DNA of 64,000 nucleotides from Aldehydirespirator sp965204415 (GTDB lineage Bacteria > Actinomycetota > Acidimicrobiia > Acidimicrobiales > Aldehydirespiratoraceae), in assembly GCA_965204415.1 (NCBI GenBank), contig CBDBEL010000004.1, positions 558,001 through 622,000 of the forward strand. Reading direction: 5' to 3'. Under the pieces are notes generated by a model, which had not been told where the DNA came from, did not search any database, and saw only the letters and a program-made list of their open reading frames with translations. Position 1 is the first letter of the stretch. Each line of letters starts with the position of its first letter. A program made the translations under genes and the position numbers. Below are positions 8,068-15,544 of this stretch, piece after piece.

Positions 8068-8708
8068 CCGACTTCGGGGAGCCGATCCGTCCCGATCCCC
8101 AACTCGGCGCCGTCGACATCCGGCGCCTGTTTGACCTCCTGTCGTCGCATCTGCATGCCGCGGGCTCCACCGGTCACCGCTTGATGATCGCTGGCGGCGC
8201 CGCGTTGGCGCTGATGTGGGAGGACCGCGTTACTCACGACATCGACGTCCTCGAGCACCGCTTCCGTGCCCCGCCCGGCGAGGCCGACAGAGAGCGACGC
8301 ACCACCGCGGTGGACTTCATCTCGATGCGGGTCCCCGCCGAGTTGGCACACGCCGCACGCCTCGTCGCCCAGTCCGAGGGCTTGCCCCGCAACTGGCTCA
8401 ACGGCGCCGCTGCGATCTTCACCCCCGTCGGCGAACTCGACCTTCAGGTCCTGCACCAAACCGAAGACCTCACCGTCGCGGCCCCCTCCCCAACGGTGCT
8501 GTTGGCCATGAAACTGTACGCAGCCCGTGACTGGGATCTCCAGGACGCAGTCCGGCTGACCCGCGACAACCAAATCAGCGACCTCGACCATATGCTCGCC
8601 CTCGTAGTGGACGCCTACGGAGCCGCAGCCGCCACCGCCGAGATCGACGACTTCGCTCAGCGCTCTCTGTCACTAGCGCGGCGCGAGACCCACCCGGACA
8701 CGCGCTGA
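8064..8708 (+). CDS. DUF6036-like nucleotidyltransferase, probable toxin
   Basis: A 214-residue protein with the minimal nucleotidyltransferase signature: a glycine-rich turn GGAALALMW followed by DIDVLEH, the paired acids of the DNA-polymerase-beta fold. The later part (SPTVLLAMKLYAARDWDLQDAVRL) matches the helical region seen in AbiEii/DUF6036 proteins, where LAMKLxAxRxxDxxD is characteristic. Members transfer nucleotides to tRNA or other acceptors and act as growth-arresting toxins in abortive-infection modules. The ATG overlaps the upstream stop. Calling it a toxin is inference from the family and the two-gene layout. Confidence 0.7.
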   Translation: MTDFGEPIRPDPQLGAVDIRRLFDLLSSHLHAAGSTGHRLMIAGGAALALMWEDRVTHDIDVLEHRFRAPPGEADRERRTTAVDFISMRVPAELAHAARLVAQSEGLPRNWLNGAAAIFTPVGELDLQVLHQTEDLTVAAPSPTVLLAMKLYAARDWDLQDAVRLTRDNQISDLDHMLALVVDAYGAAAATAEIDDFAQRSLSLARRETHPDTR

Positions 8709-8710
8709 GG

Positions 8711-8790
8711 CATGCCGCGGCGCGTCCGCCACAACATGTGATGCCTTGCTGTCAGACAGGTCTTTCTAGGGCTTCCCGGGCGATCTTCGA
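8711..8790. repeat. Degenerate copy of dispersed repeat R1
   Basis: The stretch ggcatgccgcggcgcgtcc ... gccttgctgtcagacaggtctttct aligns, with gaps, to 24126-24210. Its right half aligns to 19386-19442, the sequence just beyond the 3' ends of two coiled-coil genes described below. Here no such gene follows, so the element is orphaned. Confidence 0.6.
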
Positions 8791-8850
8791 CCGTGCCGAG
8801 ATTCCGGCGAGCACCCAGGCGAACGAGAGGTTGGCTGAGGAGGCGGCGGG

Positions 8851-10641
8851 CTAGCGGGGGGCGGGGCGGTAGTTGTCTATCGGGTAGATGCAGATGTTCT
8901 GGGCGCTGAAGGGGTGGGGCTTGGTGCAGGGGTACTCGAAGCGCAGCGTGTGGATGGCGTCGGGGGCCTGCGTCTTGCCCGGCCGCAGCGAGAACGGCAG
9001 CATCCCGCTGGAGTCGATCGGCCCCAGCGAGGCCAGCGCGGCGTAGATGCCGGCCCGGGTGGGGTTGTCGCCCGCGGCGTGGATGGCCCGCAGCGCGGTG
9101 CGCATGATGTTGCAGACCCTGGCCACCATCCGCTGAGCCGACGATCCCTGGGAGGGGTCCGCGGTCTGGTGGCTGGCGCCCGAGGGGCTGTTGGCCGCGT
9201 AGGTGTCGTTGCACATCTCGTTGAACACCGGCAGCTCGTAGCCGTCGAGGCGGTAGGTGCCGGTGTTGGCGTCGTCGACGATAAGCGCGCCGTTGTAGAG
9301 GTTGCCGGCCGCCTCGCTGCCGAAGGCCACGATCTTCGACGACACCAGCTCGCCCGCCTGGGCGTTGAAGTCCGAGGCGTAGAACTGCACGTCGCCCGGC
9401 GCGAACCCCTGGTTGTGCATCTCCAGGATGTAGTTCGGGGCCGACAACACGTTGAGGACGTTGAAGAAAACGTCGACGCCGGCCTCGCGCATGCGCTGCA
9501 CCGACTCGATCGTGCCGGCGGCGCACATCGTGCCGCCCTCGCAGCCGATCACGTCGAACACGGCGACCTCGACGCCTCTGGCGGCCAGCGTGTCCACGAG
9601 GCCCGCCTGCACCGCCTCGTAGTCGCCCGGCGAGTCCGGCGCGGCGACGCCGACCGTCCTGCCGTCGAGCAGGCCGCGGTCCGCTAGGTCCGACGCGAGC
9701 CAGCGCAGGCTCTCCTCCAGCGTCGGCGACAGCGACACGAGGCGGTCCCCGCCCCGGCGCATGAACTCCTCGCTCTGGCCCTGAACCGAGATGAACGCGG
9801 TCTCGTGCTGCTCGACGATGCACAGGTTGGCCGATCCCTGGAAGCCGCTCGAGTTGAGCAGGATCACGCCGTGGAGGTCCTCCACAGCCCGAAGGCAGGC
9901 CGCGTTGCGGTCGGCGTCCACCGTGGCGCCCAGCATCGGCGCCTCGACGGTGTGCAGTTCGATCATGCGTCCCCGCACCCCGCCGCACTGCTCGTTGACC
10001 ACCGCCGTGAACGTGTCGAACATCTCGGCCACGTCGCCCACCGGAAGGGCGAAGCCGATGTCCACCGCCTCCTCCAGTCTCGTCCTCAGATGAACCAGCG
10101 AGACCGAGTCGGCCTCGATGCCCGGACCCGTCGCGACCCTGTCGGGGGCCGGGTCGTGGGCGTAGCAGAAGGCGTCGAGCGGAGCGAACGGGTCGCCACT
10201 GCGGTCGAAGCCAGCCTGGAACTCGTCGAAGATGCCGTCGCGGGGGTCGTCGAAGACGATCGGCGGCGGATCCTCGGGCCCGGGCTCGGCGGGGGAGGGC
10301 TCCTCACCGTCGCCGCCATCGCCAGGGGCCTCACCGGAGTCCCCGGGCTCGGTGGCAGCCGCTTCCGTCGTGGTGGTCTCGGCGCCGGGCTCAGCGATGG
10401 GCTCGGCCTCCGGCGCTGTCGTGGCGGTCCCGGCGTCGGGCTCGGCCTCCGGCACCGTCGAGGCCCCGGCGCCGGAGGTCCGGTCCGCGCCGTTGGGCTC
10501 GGCCGCTGCCGTCTGCGGCGCCGAGGTCGCAGACCCGGTCCCGTCCCGGTCGCCGGAGTCCGTCGCCTCGCCCCCGCATGCCGCGGCGGCAACAGCGATC
10601 GCGGCAGCCACCGCGAGCGGGCGCACAACCCTGCTGGACAT
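8851..10641 (-). CDS. ABC transporter substrate-binding lipoprotein (branched-chain amino acid family)
   Basis: A 596-residue exported lipoprotein. The signal ends in a lipobox-like AAAAC, making C22 the likely lipidated residue. About 100 residues of Ala/Glu/Pro/Thr-rich linker follow, then a periplasmic-binding-protein type 1 fold (LivJ/Peripla_BP_6 style) with segments such as ILLNSSGFQGSANLCIVEQ, GRTVGVAAPDSPGDYEAVQAG and QFYASDFNAQAGELV. It should capture an amino acid or small amide for an ABC importer. No permease or ATPase genes are adjacent, so it is an orphan binding protein or a sensor. AGGAGG lies 8 bases before the ATG. A conserved promoter-like element (10888-10936) lies about 250 bases upstream, implying a long leader. 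Confidence 0.82.
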   Translation of the reverse strand: MSSRVVRPLAVAAAIAVAAAACGGEATDSGDRDGTGSATSAPQTAAAEPNGADRTSGAGASTVPEAEPDAGTATTAPEAEPIAEPGAETTTTEAAATEPGDSGEAPGDGGDGEEPSPAEPGPEDPPPIVFDDPRDGIFDEFQAGFDRSGDPFAPLDAFCYAHDPAPDRVATGPGIEADSVSLVHLRTRLEEAVDIGFALPVGDVAEMFDTFTAVVNEQCGGVRGRMIELHTVEAPMLGATVDADRNAACLRAVEDLHGVILLNSSGFQGSANLCIVEQHETAFISVQGQSEEFMRRGGDRLVSLSPTLEESLRWLASDLADRGLLDGRTVGVAAPDSPGDYEAVQAGLVDTLAARGVEVAVFDVIGCEGGTMCAAGTIESVQRMREAGVDVFFNVLNVLSAPNYILEMHNQGFAPGDVQFYASDFNAQAGELVSSKIVAFGSEAAGNLYNGALIVDDANTGTYRLDGYELPVFNEMCNDTYAANSPSGASHQTADPSQGSSAQRMVARVCNIMRTALRAIHAAGDNPTRAGIYAALASLGPIDSSGMLPFSLRPGKTQAPDAIHTLRFEYPCTKPHPFSAQNICIYPIDNYRPAPR

Positions 10642-10887
10642 GACAGCCGCCTCCTATGCCGGGGCCGATGCCGGACGGGCGCCGGTGTCAGGCGCCGGGT
10701 CTCGAACCCCGGCGGGAGCGGGCATGCATGGATCCTCCGGCGACCGGGCCGCGGCCCCGCCGCCCGACCGAGCAGCGGGAACGGTCGGAACCCCCGATCC
10801 GGGATCGGGAGCGAGACAGCACAGTTGTGAACGCACTCGAAGCTCCTGACCGCGCCGCGGGGGCGCCCTCGCGTCACCGGGTTCGCA

Positions 10888-10936
10888 GGATCATACGCGG
10901 CTTCATGTAGCCGAAGTCAAGAAAATCTGGACACCA
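10888..10936 (-). promoter_or_regulatory. Conserved promoter element P1 (copy a)
   Basis: Read on the minus strand this has TTGACT (10920-10915), a 19-bp gap and TATGAT (10895-10890), preceded by TGGTGTCCAGATTTT. The plus-strand words ggatcata, tcatg and aaatctggacacca recur in the same order at 32091-32138 upstream of the LRR gene. The spacing is long for a standard sigma-70 site, so another sigma factor or an activator is possible. Confidence 0.5.
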
Positions 10937-10947
10937 TGTCACGAGAA

Positions 10948-10965
10948 CTCCCGAGAACTCGGGAG
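10948..10965. other. Perfect 8-bp inverted repeat
   Basis: CTCCCGAG (10948-10955) and CTCGGGAG (10958-10965) are separated by AA. The repeat sits just beyond promoter element P1, between the divergent binding-protein and PPPPSY-protein genes. It could be an operator or a small hairpin. The remaining DNA from 10966 to 11176 shows no gene I trust. Confidence 0.5.
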
Positions 10966-11176
10966 CGAACGGAGTCGTCTGCCTACAGGAACGCACCGAG
11001 ATTCCGATCCGCCTCACACCACAGCCATACACCCCCAGCCCACTCACACGCGCACCTCCATCTGGTCGCCGTTACGCTGTTGTCGTGGCTCGGCATGTCG
11101 GAAGGCCTGACTCGCCTACCAGCTTCTTGGTCCCGTGGCGGGCCGTGGGTGGCGCTGGGGCAGCAGAGGACAGGTC

Positions 11177-12100
11177 ATGATGCTCGCGGCCGCCCGGCGA
11201 TTCACCCGTCCCGCGGTTGAGGCACGTTCCCGGCGTGGGCTGCGGATCGCGTCCATCGCCGTCCTGCCGGGTCTGGTCGCGTCGATTCTCGTCGCCACCT
11301 CTTCGCCAGCAGCAGCCGAAGCTCCGCCAGAGACCACAGTGCTTCCGGAGTCCGGAACTCCAGCAGAGGACGAACCTCTCCCAAAGACCGGAACTCCGCC
11401 AGAGGACAAGGCTCTGCCAGAGACCACGGCTCCTCCGGTCTGGTCGGCGACGCTGACTGTCGCCGGTCTCGGAGCTTCCCTGCTCGGCTGCCAGAACTCC
11501 GGGCCCGCCGGCCGTTGCGACAGCGTCTTCACGCTCACGGACGATGGCATCGCTCGTGGAGACGTGGACACCAGGGTTCTGGGCATTGTCTGGGACAGCC
11601 AGGCGAACTCCGTGTCGCTGTACCTCGACAAGGACTGGCTCCTTCCTCGGACTGTCGCGTTGCATGTCGACGGACTGCGACTCTCGCTCGACGAAGCCGA
11701 GTACCTCTCCGAGAGGCTGACGGCGGATCGACTGCGCTGGTCGCTGGACAGCCTCGGTGCCGCAGGCGTGGACTGGATCCCCGGCGACACAGTTCAGCTG
11801 CGCTTGGACGGTCCCGCACCGGCGACGTCAAGCAATCCGGCATCCGATCCGTCAGCTCCACCACCCAGCTACGACCCGCCACCACCCAGCTACCAGCCGC
11901 CACCACCCAGCTACCAGCCGCCACCACCCAGCTACGACCCGCCACCACCCAGCTACGACCCGCCACCACCCAGCTACGACCCGCCACCACCCAGCTACGA
12001 CCCGCCACCACCCAGCTACGACCCGCCACCACCCAGCTACGACCCGCCACCACCCAGCTACGACCCGCCACCACCGAGCTACCAGCCTCTCCCCGGATAA
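11177..12100 (+). CDS. Secreted protein with beta domain and PPPPSY-repeat tail
   Basis: A 307-residue exported protein of unknown function. The start is the ATG at 11177 (MMLAAARRF), with AGGACAGG just before it. An N-terminal signal (RIASIAVLPGLVASILVA, cleavage after SSPAAAEA) is followed by a short Pro/Glu/Thr linker. Residues about 90-215 form a domain beginning VWSATLTVAGLGASLLGC and containing CDSVFTLTDDGI, TVALHVDGLRLSL and a late GDTVQLRL. This pattern recurs as a stand-alone repeat in secreted proteins that also carry FN3 modules. The tail is 12 tandem PPPSYDP/PPPSYQP heptads. Such Pro/Tyr tails suggest a rod crossing the envelope or a protein-binding surface. No anchor motif follows the tail. 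Confidence 0.75.
   Translation: MMLAAARRFTRPAVEARSRRGLRIASIAVLPGLVASILVATSSPAAAEAPPETTVLPESGTPAEDEPLPKTGTPPEDKALPETTAPPVWSATLTVAGLGASLLGCQNSGPAGRCDSVFTLTDDGIARGDVDTRVLGIVWDSQANSVSLYLDKDWLLPRTVALHVDGLRLSLDEAEYLSERLTADRLRWSLDSLGAAGVDWIPGDTVQLRLDGPAPATSSNPASDPSAPPPSYDPPPPSYQPPPPSYQPPPPSYDPPPPSYDPPPPSYDPPPPSYDPPPPSYDPPPPSYDPPPPSYDPPPPSYQPLPG
11859..12090 (+). repeat. 21-bp tandem repeat encoding PPPSYDP
   Basis: Twelve in-frame 21-bp units (type ccaccacccagctacgaccc) encode the C-terminal tail of the secreted protein. Units 4-11 are virtually identical at DNA level, whereas units 2, 3 and 12 encode Q instead of D, so the central block expanded recently. Confidence 0.92.
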
Positions 12101-12212
12101 CCCCTTGGCATGATGCCCTCCTCATGGTCGACATGCCCGACCCAACTATCCCGACCGCGCGTTACCCGGGGCACACCAGACCTCCGGATAGCCAGGGCGC
12201 TGTTGCGCCCGG

Positions 12213-12422
12213 CTAGTGCACTGCGGCCGGGTCGTGCGTGGCGGCGGGCGGCGGGGGAGGCTACACAGGGGTGTCGGGCAGCATGCACATGAGGGCGACG
12301 GAGCCAACTAGCAGCGTGAGCCACGTCGTCACCACAGCCGCCGTGATCGCGATCATCGGCGCGGGAGGCTGCCCGAGGGTAGCGGGCAGCACCAAGACGA
12401 CGGTGACGAAGACGATCAGCAG
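12213..12422 (-). pseudogene. 3' fragment of the coiled-coil/membrane protein family (copy A)
   Basis: This stretch matches the last about 70 codons of the gene at 14431-14766 almost base for base: the two membrane segments, the PPPPPAATHDP tail and the stop. The rest of the gene is missing, replaced by unrelated DNA beyond about 12422. A C-to-T change turns the CAG codon after PDTPV into TAG, so even this fragment is interrupted. It is a decayed copy. Confidence 0.8.
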
Positions 12423-12453
12423 CGGGCCCGTTCGCTCAGGCCCGATGGGGCGC

Positions 12454-13848
12454 TCAGCGCTTGCGGTGCGGCAGGTGTCGGCAGTTGCCGTTGTGGTCGC
12501 GGACGAGGCCGCAGGGCAGGCCGGTGGACTTCACTTTGCGCGGGCACAGCTTCATCGACGGTCTGGCGGCGGCGGCTTCGCTGCTGTCCTTCAGGAGGGG
12601 GTCCGCAAGCAGCAGCGCGTAGTCGTCGCTGGATGCCCGGACGTCGCACACGGTCGAGGACATCACATCGAATGCCTCGAACACCTTGTCGGCGTCGTAC
12701 ACACGCAGCGAGGGCCCCCCGGTGCGGCCCTTGACGACACCCGATTGCTCTAGGCGGCGCAGCGCGTCCGCGCACCGTCTCTGCGAGAACCCGGTCGCCG
12801 CAGCCAACGTCTTTGAGGTCACCGACGGGTTGGCTGGGAGATAGTCGATGACCGCCGCCGCTACGGAGCGTCTCTGGCGGCCGCCGACCGCGGCCCGCCA
12901 ACGGTTCCGGAGAGCGCTGATCGCGTGCTGGTAGCGAACCACTGCGGCGCTCGACCGTTGCACGGCGTCCGCGAGAACCTCCAGCCACCGCGTCAGCGCC
13001 TCGGAACGGCCCGGATGGTCCGCGTCCCCGACGTAGGACTGGAAGTCTGCTAGGGCATCGAGGTACGCGTCCCGGTTGCGGGACAACGCCAAGCTGACCG
13101 GCGGCATCATGCCGTCCGGCGCACAGCGATGTTTGAGCACGCCGTACAGCACGGCGCGGCCGGCTCGGCCGTTGCCGTCTCCGAACGGGTGGATCGTCTC
13201 GAACTGGGCATGGGCGACCGCTGCCTGCAACAGCGGCGGGTGGTGGTCGCCGCGCAGGTACACGACCAGGTCCTCCAGCAACGTCATGCACATCTCTGGC
13301 GGGGGCGGCACGAAGCCGCCCTCGAGCGGGTGCCAGTCGTTCCCGCCGACCCAGTTCTGGTCGGCGCGCACCTCCCCGCCGAAGTGGGGAGTGGGCGACG
13401 CCGCCATCAAGGTGCGGTGAGCGTCGAGGAGGGTCTCCAAACGCAGCCGCTGGCGTTGTGCGAGCATCTGCTGCGCCTCGGCGGTGGCATCAATGTTGCC
13501 GATGACCTCGGCCACCGCCCCCCGGCCGGCGCCTGCGCCGGTGTGCTGCCGCTTCGCCAGTGCCTGCACAACCCGCTTTGGGTTGGGAGCCACTCCCTCG
13601 ATGTGGGACGAGCCGAGAGACTCCGCCCAAAAGCAGATGTCACCGCCGGAGTGAGGCTTCAACCGGCTCGCCGTGTCGACCAGGACGCGCTCGGTCTCGC
13701 CCAGGAACGCAAAGACGTCAGCCGGCAGCAGCGGCTGCCAGCCCGTCAACGGATGAGGGATGTAGGCGTCGAAGCGTCCGCCGCGGCGGTTCCTGGCTCG
13801 TAGCGCTTGTGGGTTCCCGTACCATTTCTGCGAGACGTATCTGCCCAT
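12454..13848 (-). CDS. Fic-domain protein with N-terminal inhibitory helix
   Basis: Fic enzymes transfer AMP (or a related group) from a nucleotide to a target hydroxyl. The 464-residue product has the core HPFGDGNGRAGR at about residues 220-231, with all catalytic positions (H, D, GNGR, R). An inhibitory motif SSHIEG at about 80-85 fits [S/T]xxxE[G/N], so this is a self-inhibited class II Fic. A C-terminal winged helix (SVTSKTLAAATGFSQRRCADALRRL) is common in this group. The last 25 residues contain CPRKVKSTGLPCG and a His/Arg-rich end, a possible small zinc site. I chose the ATG at 13848, with GGAG 9 bases upstream. A GTG at 13893 lies inside the inverted repeat and is unlikely. Confidence 0.88.
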   Translation of the reverse strand: MGRYVSQKWYGNPQALRARNRRGGRFDAYIPHPLTGWQPLLPADVFAFLGETERVLVDTASRLKPHSGGDICFWAESLGSSHIEGVAPNPKRVVQALAKRQHTGAGAGRGAVAEVIGNIDATAEAQQMLAQRQRLRLETLLDAHRTLMAASPTPHFGGEVRADQNWVGGNDWHPLEGGFVPPPPEMCMTLLEDLVVYLRGDHHPPLLQAAVAHAQFETIHPFGDGNGRAGRAVLYGVLKHRCAPDGMMPPVSLALSRNRDAYLDALADFQSYVGDADHPGRSEALTRWLEVLADAVQRSSAAVVRYQHAISALRNRWRAAVGGRQRRSVAAAVIDYLPANPSVTSKTLAAATGFSQRRCADALRRLEQSGVVKGRTGGPSLRVYDADKVFEAFDVMSSTVCDVRASSDDYALLLADPLLKDSSEAAAARPSMKLCPRKVKSTGLPCGLVRDHNGNCRHLPHRKR

Positions 13849-13882
13849 GAGCCGCCACTCCGCTAGCGTGCCAAGACTACCC

Positions 13883-13919
13883 CTGTTTGACACGCTAAAT
13901 AGCGTAGCGCGTCAAACAG
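13883..13919. promoter_or_regulatory. Near-perfect 15-bp inverted repeat upstream of fic
   Basis: The left arm ctgtttgacacgcta (13883-13897) and right arm tagcgcgtcaaacag (13905-13919) match at 14 of 15 positions around a 7-base spacer. The repeat ends 35 bases before the Fic ATG. Size and position suit an operator for a dimeric repressor, possibly the Fic protein itself through its winged helix. Confidence 0.65.
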
Positions 13920-13960
13920 GCGAAGGCGGCCCAGATGCGGCGGTTGCTCGGACGCTAGAC

Positions 13961-14007
13961 GGCCCCGGCCGAAGCCGGGGCCGAGGGCCGGGGTTACGCA
14001 CCCCGGC
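13961..14007. other. Two adjacent perfect GC hairpins
   Basis: GGCCCCGGC/GCCGGGGCC (13961-13969 with 13974-13982, loop CGAA) is followed by GCCGGGGT/ACCCCGGC (13987-13994 with 14000-14007, loop TACGC). Neither has a T-run. They lie between the fic operator and the NYN fragment and may insulate transcription. Confidence 0.5.
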
Positions 14008-14066
14008 GGGGTTGGGGTCATCGTACCACCAGCGAAGGACATCGTCGAGAGAATGGGGTTCGATTT

Positions 14067-14384
14067 ATGGGAACTGAACGAGTGATCGCCTACGACAACG
14101 AGTTCGACCTCGCGCTCGTGATGTCTGCGGACAGCGACTTGGCCCCACCCATAGAGGCAGTCCGCCGACGGTTCGCGGGCAAGACCATCTTGGTGGCTGC
14201 CCCACCTAAACGATGGTCAAGCGAACTCAAGCGGGTCGCACACGCAACGGTCAAGATCTCCCCGGGCGCGATCCGGCGGAACCGCCTTCCTGATCCTGTG
14301 ATCACGCCTAACGGACAACAGCTGCGGGCGTCAGAGAACGTCCGCAACTGCATAGGCAGCGCCGGCTCGATCAGCCAATGCTGA
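14067..14384 (+). pseudogene. C-terminal fragment of an NYN-domain ribonuclease
   Basis: The 105-codon frame contains DLALVMSADSDLAPPIEAV followed by a strand-helix pattern, the second half of the NYN (PIN-like, DUF88) fold. The intact homologue at 18052 has SALVVSNDSDLRPAIELAV at the matching place. The first about 100 residues, including the catalytic YVDGxN motif, are absent, and no plausible N-terminal part precedes it. A truncated, probably inactive copy. Confidence 0.65.
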
Positions 14385-14430
14385 CGCGAGCCGCGAGAAG
14401 ATCATTGCCGTCCCGCCGTTCGCCCGGCAC

Positions 14431-14847
14431 CTACACCACGGCCGGGTCGTGCGTGGCGGCGGGCGGCGGGGGAGGCTGCACAGGGGTGTCGGGCAGCATG
14501 CACATGAGGGCGACGAGGCCGACCAGCAGCGTGAGCCACATCGTCACCACAGCCGCCGTGATCGCGATCATCGGCGGGGGAGGCTGCCCGAGGGTAGCGG
14601 GCAGCACCAAGACGACGGTGACGAAGGCGATCAGCATCGTGACCCAGATCGTCGCCACGAACCCCAACATCGCGAAGAGCATCATGCGCTTCTGGTTGGC
14701 CACCAGCAGCTTCAGGTCGTCTTTGGTGGCTAGGCGGTCGGGGCCTTGCGGGAGCGTGGAGCTCATGAGGATGTCAGCGCCGTCCTATCCGATTTCTTCT
14801 GTCAGCGCCGTCCTGAGTGCGGCGCGCTCTGATTCGGTGACCGACAT
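14431..14847 (-). pseudogene. Coiled-coil/membrane protein family, copy B, with in-frame stop
   Basis: The gene begins MSVTESERAALRTALTEEIG from an ATG at 14847 behind a GAGGAGG site. It then meets TAG (14785-14787) where copies C and D encode Glu. Translation could restart at the ATG at 14766 (MSSTLPQGPDRLATKDDL), giving a 111-residue protein with two membrane segments (about residues 28-58 and 65-90) and a PPPPPAATHDP tail. This copy has no 18-residue repeats. The opening and LMxxLPxG...ATKDDL region resemble DUF1640-like coiled-coil membrane proteins. Whether the shortened form is made is unknown. Confidence 0.7.
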
Positions 14848-15250
14848 CGTGGTTCCTCCTCGTGTGGTGGTGATTCGAGGATGAACCATTGATGTCTGCC
14901 ATCATCCCGTCAATCTAGGGATCCCTCACTATACCCCATGACGCAAGCATCCACGCAACGCGGCCCCGGACAAAGGGGTCGGCGGGGCAGGCTCCGGCAC
15001 CGGACGGCAAGGCGGGGCGACGACCGCTGAGAGGGGCTCGGTGGACCAATGGACGGCGCCTGACGGGCTGTCGGCCCCGCAGGCAGCGGGGCGCATCCCC
15101 ACCGCCGGGCCCCTGCCGAGCCGAGACGGGGATCATCTGGGCGGCCCACCGCGGCCAGTATCATCCACCACCCGCAACCTGGGTAGCGAAAGGATGGTCG
15201 CCATCCGGAAATTACATTACCGTAAGTACAGGTGTCAAGAAAAATCCCGC

Positions 15251-15278
15251 TTGACCTGGGCAAATGCTAGCCTCTAGA
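15251..15278 (+). promoter_or_regulatory. Promoter of the 56-codon gene, copy B
   Basis: TTGACC (15251-15256), a 16-bp spacer and TCTAGA (15273-15278). The equivalent -10 in copy D is a better TATAGT. An inverted repeat (tcaag...cttga) overlaps the -35 in both copies, and a TTACCGTAA palindrome lies further upstream (15217-15225). Both could be operators. Confidence 0.55.
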
Positions 15279-15306
15279 GGCCCCTCGGACCGAAGGGGAA
15301 GTGGCC

Positions 15307-15477
15307 ATGGACGTGCGACAAACCACAACCAACCACAGAAGCGTGCCCCAACTGCTGATCGCGCTGCTGAGCATCCACCGTCGCCGCAGAACGCCGCGGC
15401 GTCACTGGACGGCCGCCGAAGTCATGCAGGATGTCGAGGAGACGGTCAAGTCAGTCAACCGCCTTCGTAGCGTCTGA
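15307..15477 (+). CDS. 56-residue basic protein, copy 1
   Basis: Starts MDVRQTTTNHRSVPQLLIAL after an AAGGGGAAG ribosome site and ends NRLRSV. It differs from the copy at 25185 by one residue (Arg for His at position 27). It is basic, with a hydrophobic helix followed by an Arg/His stretch and HWTAAEVMQDVEETVKSVN, which could be a small DNA-binding helix pair. I do not recognise the family. Preservation of promoter, ribosome site and frame in two copies argues that it is a real gene. In copy 2 it overlaps a second gene for a membrane protein. Here that partner is lost: its GTG start is GCG and its seventh codon is TGA. Confidence 0.65.
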   Translation: MDVRQTTTNHRSVPQLLIALLSIHRRRRTPRRHWTAAEVMQDVEETVKSVNRLRSV

Positions 15478-15544
15478 CAACAGCGAATGACTAGCGGCTG
15501 TGGCCCCGGCGGTGCCGATCCTGTCGCGGCGGACGCGTTCCGAG

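Larger units (their letters stand above)
14876..15497. repeat. Dispersed element R2, copy B (shared with 24757-25379)
   Basis: About 620 bp upstream of copy B is closely similar to the DNA upstream of copy D: the tcactataccccatgacgc block, a GC-rich stretch, the promoter at 15251 and the 56-codon gene. Similarity stops near 15497. A shorter form is found upstream of copy C (20417-20593) and alone at 25626-25769. Confidence 0.85.

Noticed and set aside
8657..9988. Minus-strand 443-codon frame over the binding-protein gene
   Set aside because: Shadow frame; the lipobox and binding-protein motifs are in the other minus-strand frame.
10692..10714. Possible tRNA remnant
   Set aside because: Only a T-arm-like hairpin (ggttcgaga flanked by ccggg/cccgg on the minus strand). 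No acceptor, D or anticodon arms fit around it.
11859..12090. CRISPR-like 21-bp array
   Set aside because: No spacers; an in-frame PPPSYDP coding repeat.
13849..13893. GTG start for Fic at 13893
   Set aside because: It lies inside the inverted repeat and lacks a ribosome site; the ATG at 13848 has GGAG at good distance.
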